From an uncultured Acidovorax sp. (GTDB lineage Bacteria; Pseudomonadota; Gammaproteobacteria; Burkholderiales; Burkholderiaceae_C): 64,000 bases of DNA. The stretch spans positions 1 through 64,000 of the forward strand of contig CAJYKV010000015.1 of assembly GCA_913774955.1 (NCBI GenBank). Reading direction: 5' to 3'. The translations under genes were made by a program, and so were the position numbers. The notes under the pieces were generated by a model. It had not been told where the DNA came from, did no database searches, and worked only from the letters and a program-made list of their open reading frames with translations. Shown one piece after another: positions 63,523 through 64,000 of this stretch. How positions within the stretch are numbered: the first letter of the stretch is position 1; every line of letters starts with the position of its first letter.

Positions 63523-63694
63523 TTGTCCACACGACAAGGGCGGTGCGCAGATTTGTCCCCGCCGCGCGGACAGCGGCAGCCGGGTGCCACCCACAGGGTT
63601 GGTCTGCGTCAAAAACCGTTGCCACACAACGGAAATTTGCAGTTATCCACAGAACGGGCCGGTCCTTACTACTACGACTATGTTTTTATAAAAA
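63523..63694 (+). repeat. Origin module, copy 2
   Basis: TTGTCCACA at 63523, TTATCCACA at 63643 (120 bp apart), a CGGGCCGG block, TTACTACTACGACTATG at 63667-63683, and TTTTATAAAAA. Every element is 600-601 bp from its counterpart in copy 1. Outside the boxes, the 52-bp core and CACAGGGTTGG the copies have diverged, so the duplication is old or is held only at functional sites. Confidence 0.8.
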
Positions 63695-64000
63695 CTACAA
63701 AGAAGAAGACAGGGACAACCAGGGCGCGGAAATCAGGGGCCGTTCAACGTGCGGAAGGAGCGTGAGATCGACGCAGGAGAAGCCAGACAGGTACGGACGC
63801 ACGGCGCAGGCATTGCACAGGCCCCTGGAAGGGCCAGGAAGGCCGTTTGGCGGGTTTCACGTAGGGGGTGGGCACCCTGCCGCTGAAAAACGCTTCGCGG
63901 GCGTCTGGTGGGGTGTGGGAAGGTCGCCTGCGATGATCGCGGGGCGCATGGTGCCGCTCCAAGGGTGCGGCAGCGGCTCAGCGGGCGGTGATCCGGGCGC
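63695..64000. other. Right edge beyond the origin
   Basis: A purine-rich tail of the AT tract (to about 63718) gives way to GC-rich DNA. No start of dnaA, rpmH or any other recognised gene is seen before the window ends. A short frame on the minus strand (63744-63962) shows no family resemblance and is not called. Confidence 0.45.

Larger units (their letters stand above)
62883..63694. other. Putative chromosomal replication origin (oriC)
   Basis: A non-coding region with five DnaA boxes: TGTGGATAA at 62883 (minus orientation), TTATCCACA at 62923 and 63643, TTGTCCACA at 63042 and 63523. Two AT-rich tracts follow boxes at 63084-63114 and 63683-63714, each preceded by a GC block and CTACTA-type trinucleotides like the DnaA-trio of Bacillus oriC. 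mnmG, rsmG and parAB with four parS sites lie 25-34 kb to the left, as expected near an origin. dnaA itself is not in the window. Confidence 0.82.

Noticed and set aside
63744-63962. Minus-strand frame at the right edge
   Set aside because: No recognisable motif, no ribosome site, and it lies beside the origin region. It is not the start of dnaA, rpmH or rnpA.
1-64000. CRISPR arrays, insertion sequences, rRNA or tRNA genes
   Set aside because: No regularly spaced repeats, transposase motifs or recognisable RNA gene cores were found by eye on either strand.

Overview
The window is GC-rich chromosomal DNA of a betaproteobacterium. Protein style, the cob operon, the HAD-UbiA/DprE1/DprE2 locus and the mnmG-rsmG-lysE-parA-parB order fit Comamonadaceae, most likely Acidovorax or Paracidovorax. 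That assignment comes from recognising families, not from a search. Four parS sites, parAB and a DnaA-box region at the right end place the window next to the chromosomal replication origin. No rRNA, tRNA, insertion sequence, prophage or CRISPR array was recognised.

Layout, left to right. (1) 0.2-1.0 kb: an AT-rich patch with an intact Tae4-type peptidoglycan amidase (type VI secretion effector class) overlapping a small two-helix membrane protein. (2) 1-5.6 kb: a membrane protein, an MFS transporter divergent from an AraC-type regulator, a flavin reductase and two small membrane proteins. (3) 5.7-15.7 kb: an eleven-gene corrin-ring operon on the minus strand (cobM, cbiX, cobH, cbiD, cobL, cobI, split cbiG, a CbiM-like permease, cobJ, a thin [2Fe-2S] protein) behind a cobalamin riboswitch. 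CbiX, CbiD and CbiG point to the early-cobalt route. (4) 15.9-18.7 kb: a type-B carboxylesterase and a membrane-anchored methyltransferase. (5) 18.9-28.1 kb: a compact plus-strand cluster resembling the mycobacterial decaprenyl-phospho-arabinose pathway (HAD-UbiA phosphoribosyltransferase, DprE1 and DprE2 homologues), with an unassigned GT-C-like membrane protein, an epimerase, an FAD oxidoreductase, a GtrA protein and a flippase-like membrane protein.

(6) 28.1-38.7 kb: the chromosome partition neighbourhood (parB, parA, rsmG, mnmG) with four parS sites spread over 6 kb, plus small redox genes, a GST and a tauABC-like sulfonate importer. (7) 39-49 kb: an Old Yellow Enzyme, a NIPSNAP protein, and a two-component system divergent from a CzcCBA-type heavy-metal efflux system. 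(8) 49.2-50.4 kb: a second AT-rich tae4 module, broken by a one-base expansion of a G run that fuses it in frame to its downstream membrane gene, followed by an LprI-like periplasmic protein. (9) 50.5-55.5 kb: a chemoreceptor and a copper module (copA divergent from copZ-cueR, with two CueR-type promoters). (10) 55.7-62.8 kb: a thiolase, a BPSL0067/STY0301 pair (a third putative amidase plus periplasmic partner), DUF3297, a lipoprotein, a spore-maturation-like membrane protein, rdgC, a Spy-like protein and pagL. (11) 62.8-64 kb: about 1.2 kb without a gene that looks like oriC. It holds two copies, 601 bp apart, of a unit made of a DnaA box, a second DnaA box 119-120 bp further on, a GC block, CTA-type DnaA-trio repeats and an AT-rich tract.

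The strongest candidates for something unusual are the duplicated origin-unwinding module, the frameshifted Tae4 fusion within a set of three orphan cell-wall-amidase modules, and the arabinose-donor cluster with an unassigned glycosyltransferase.
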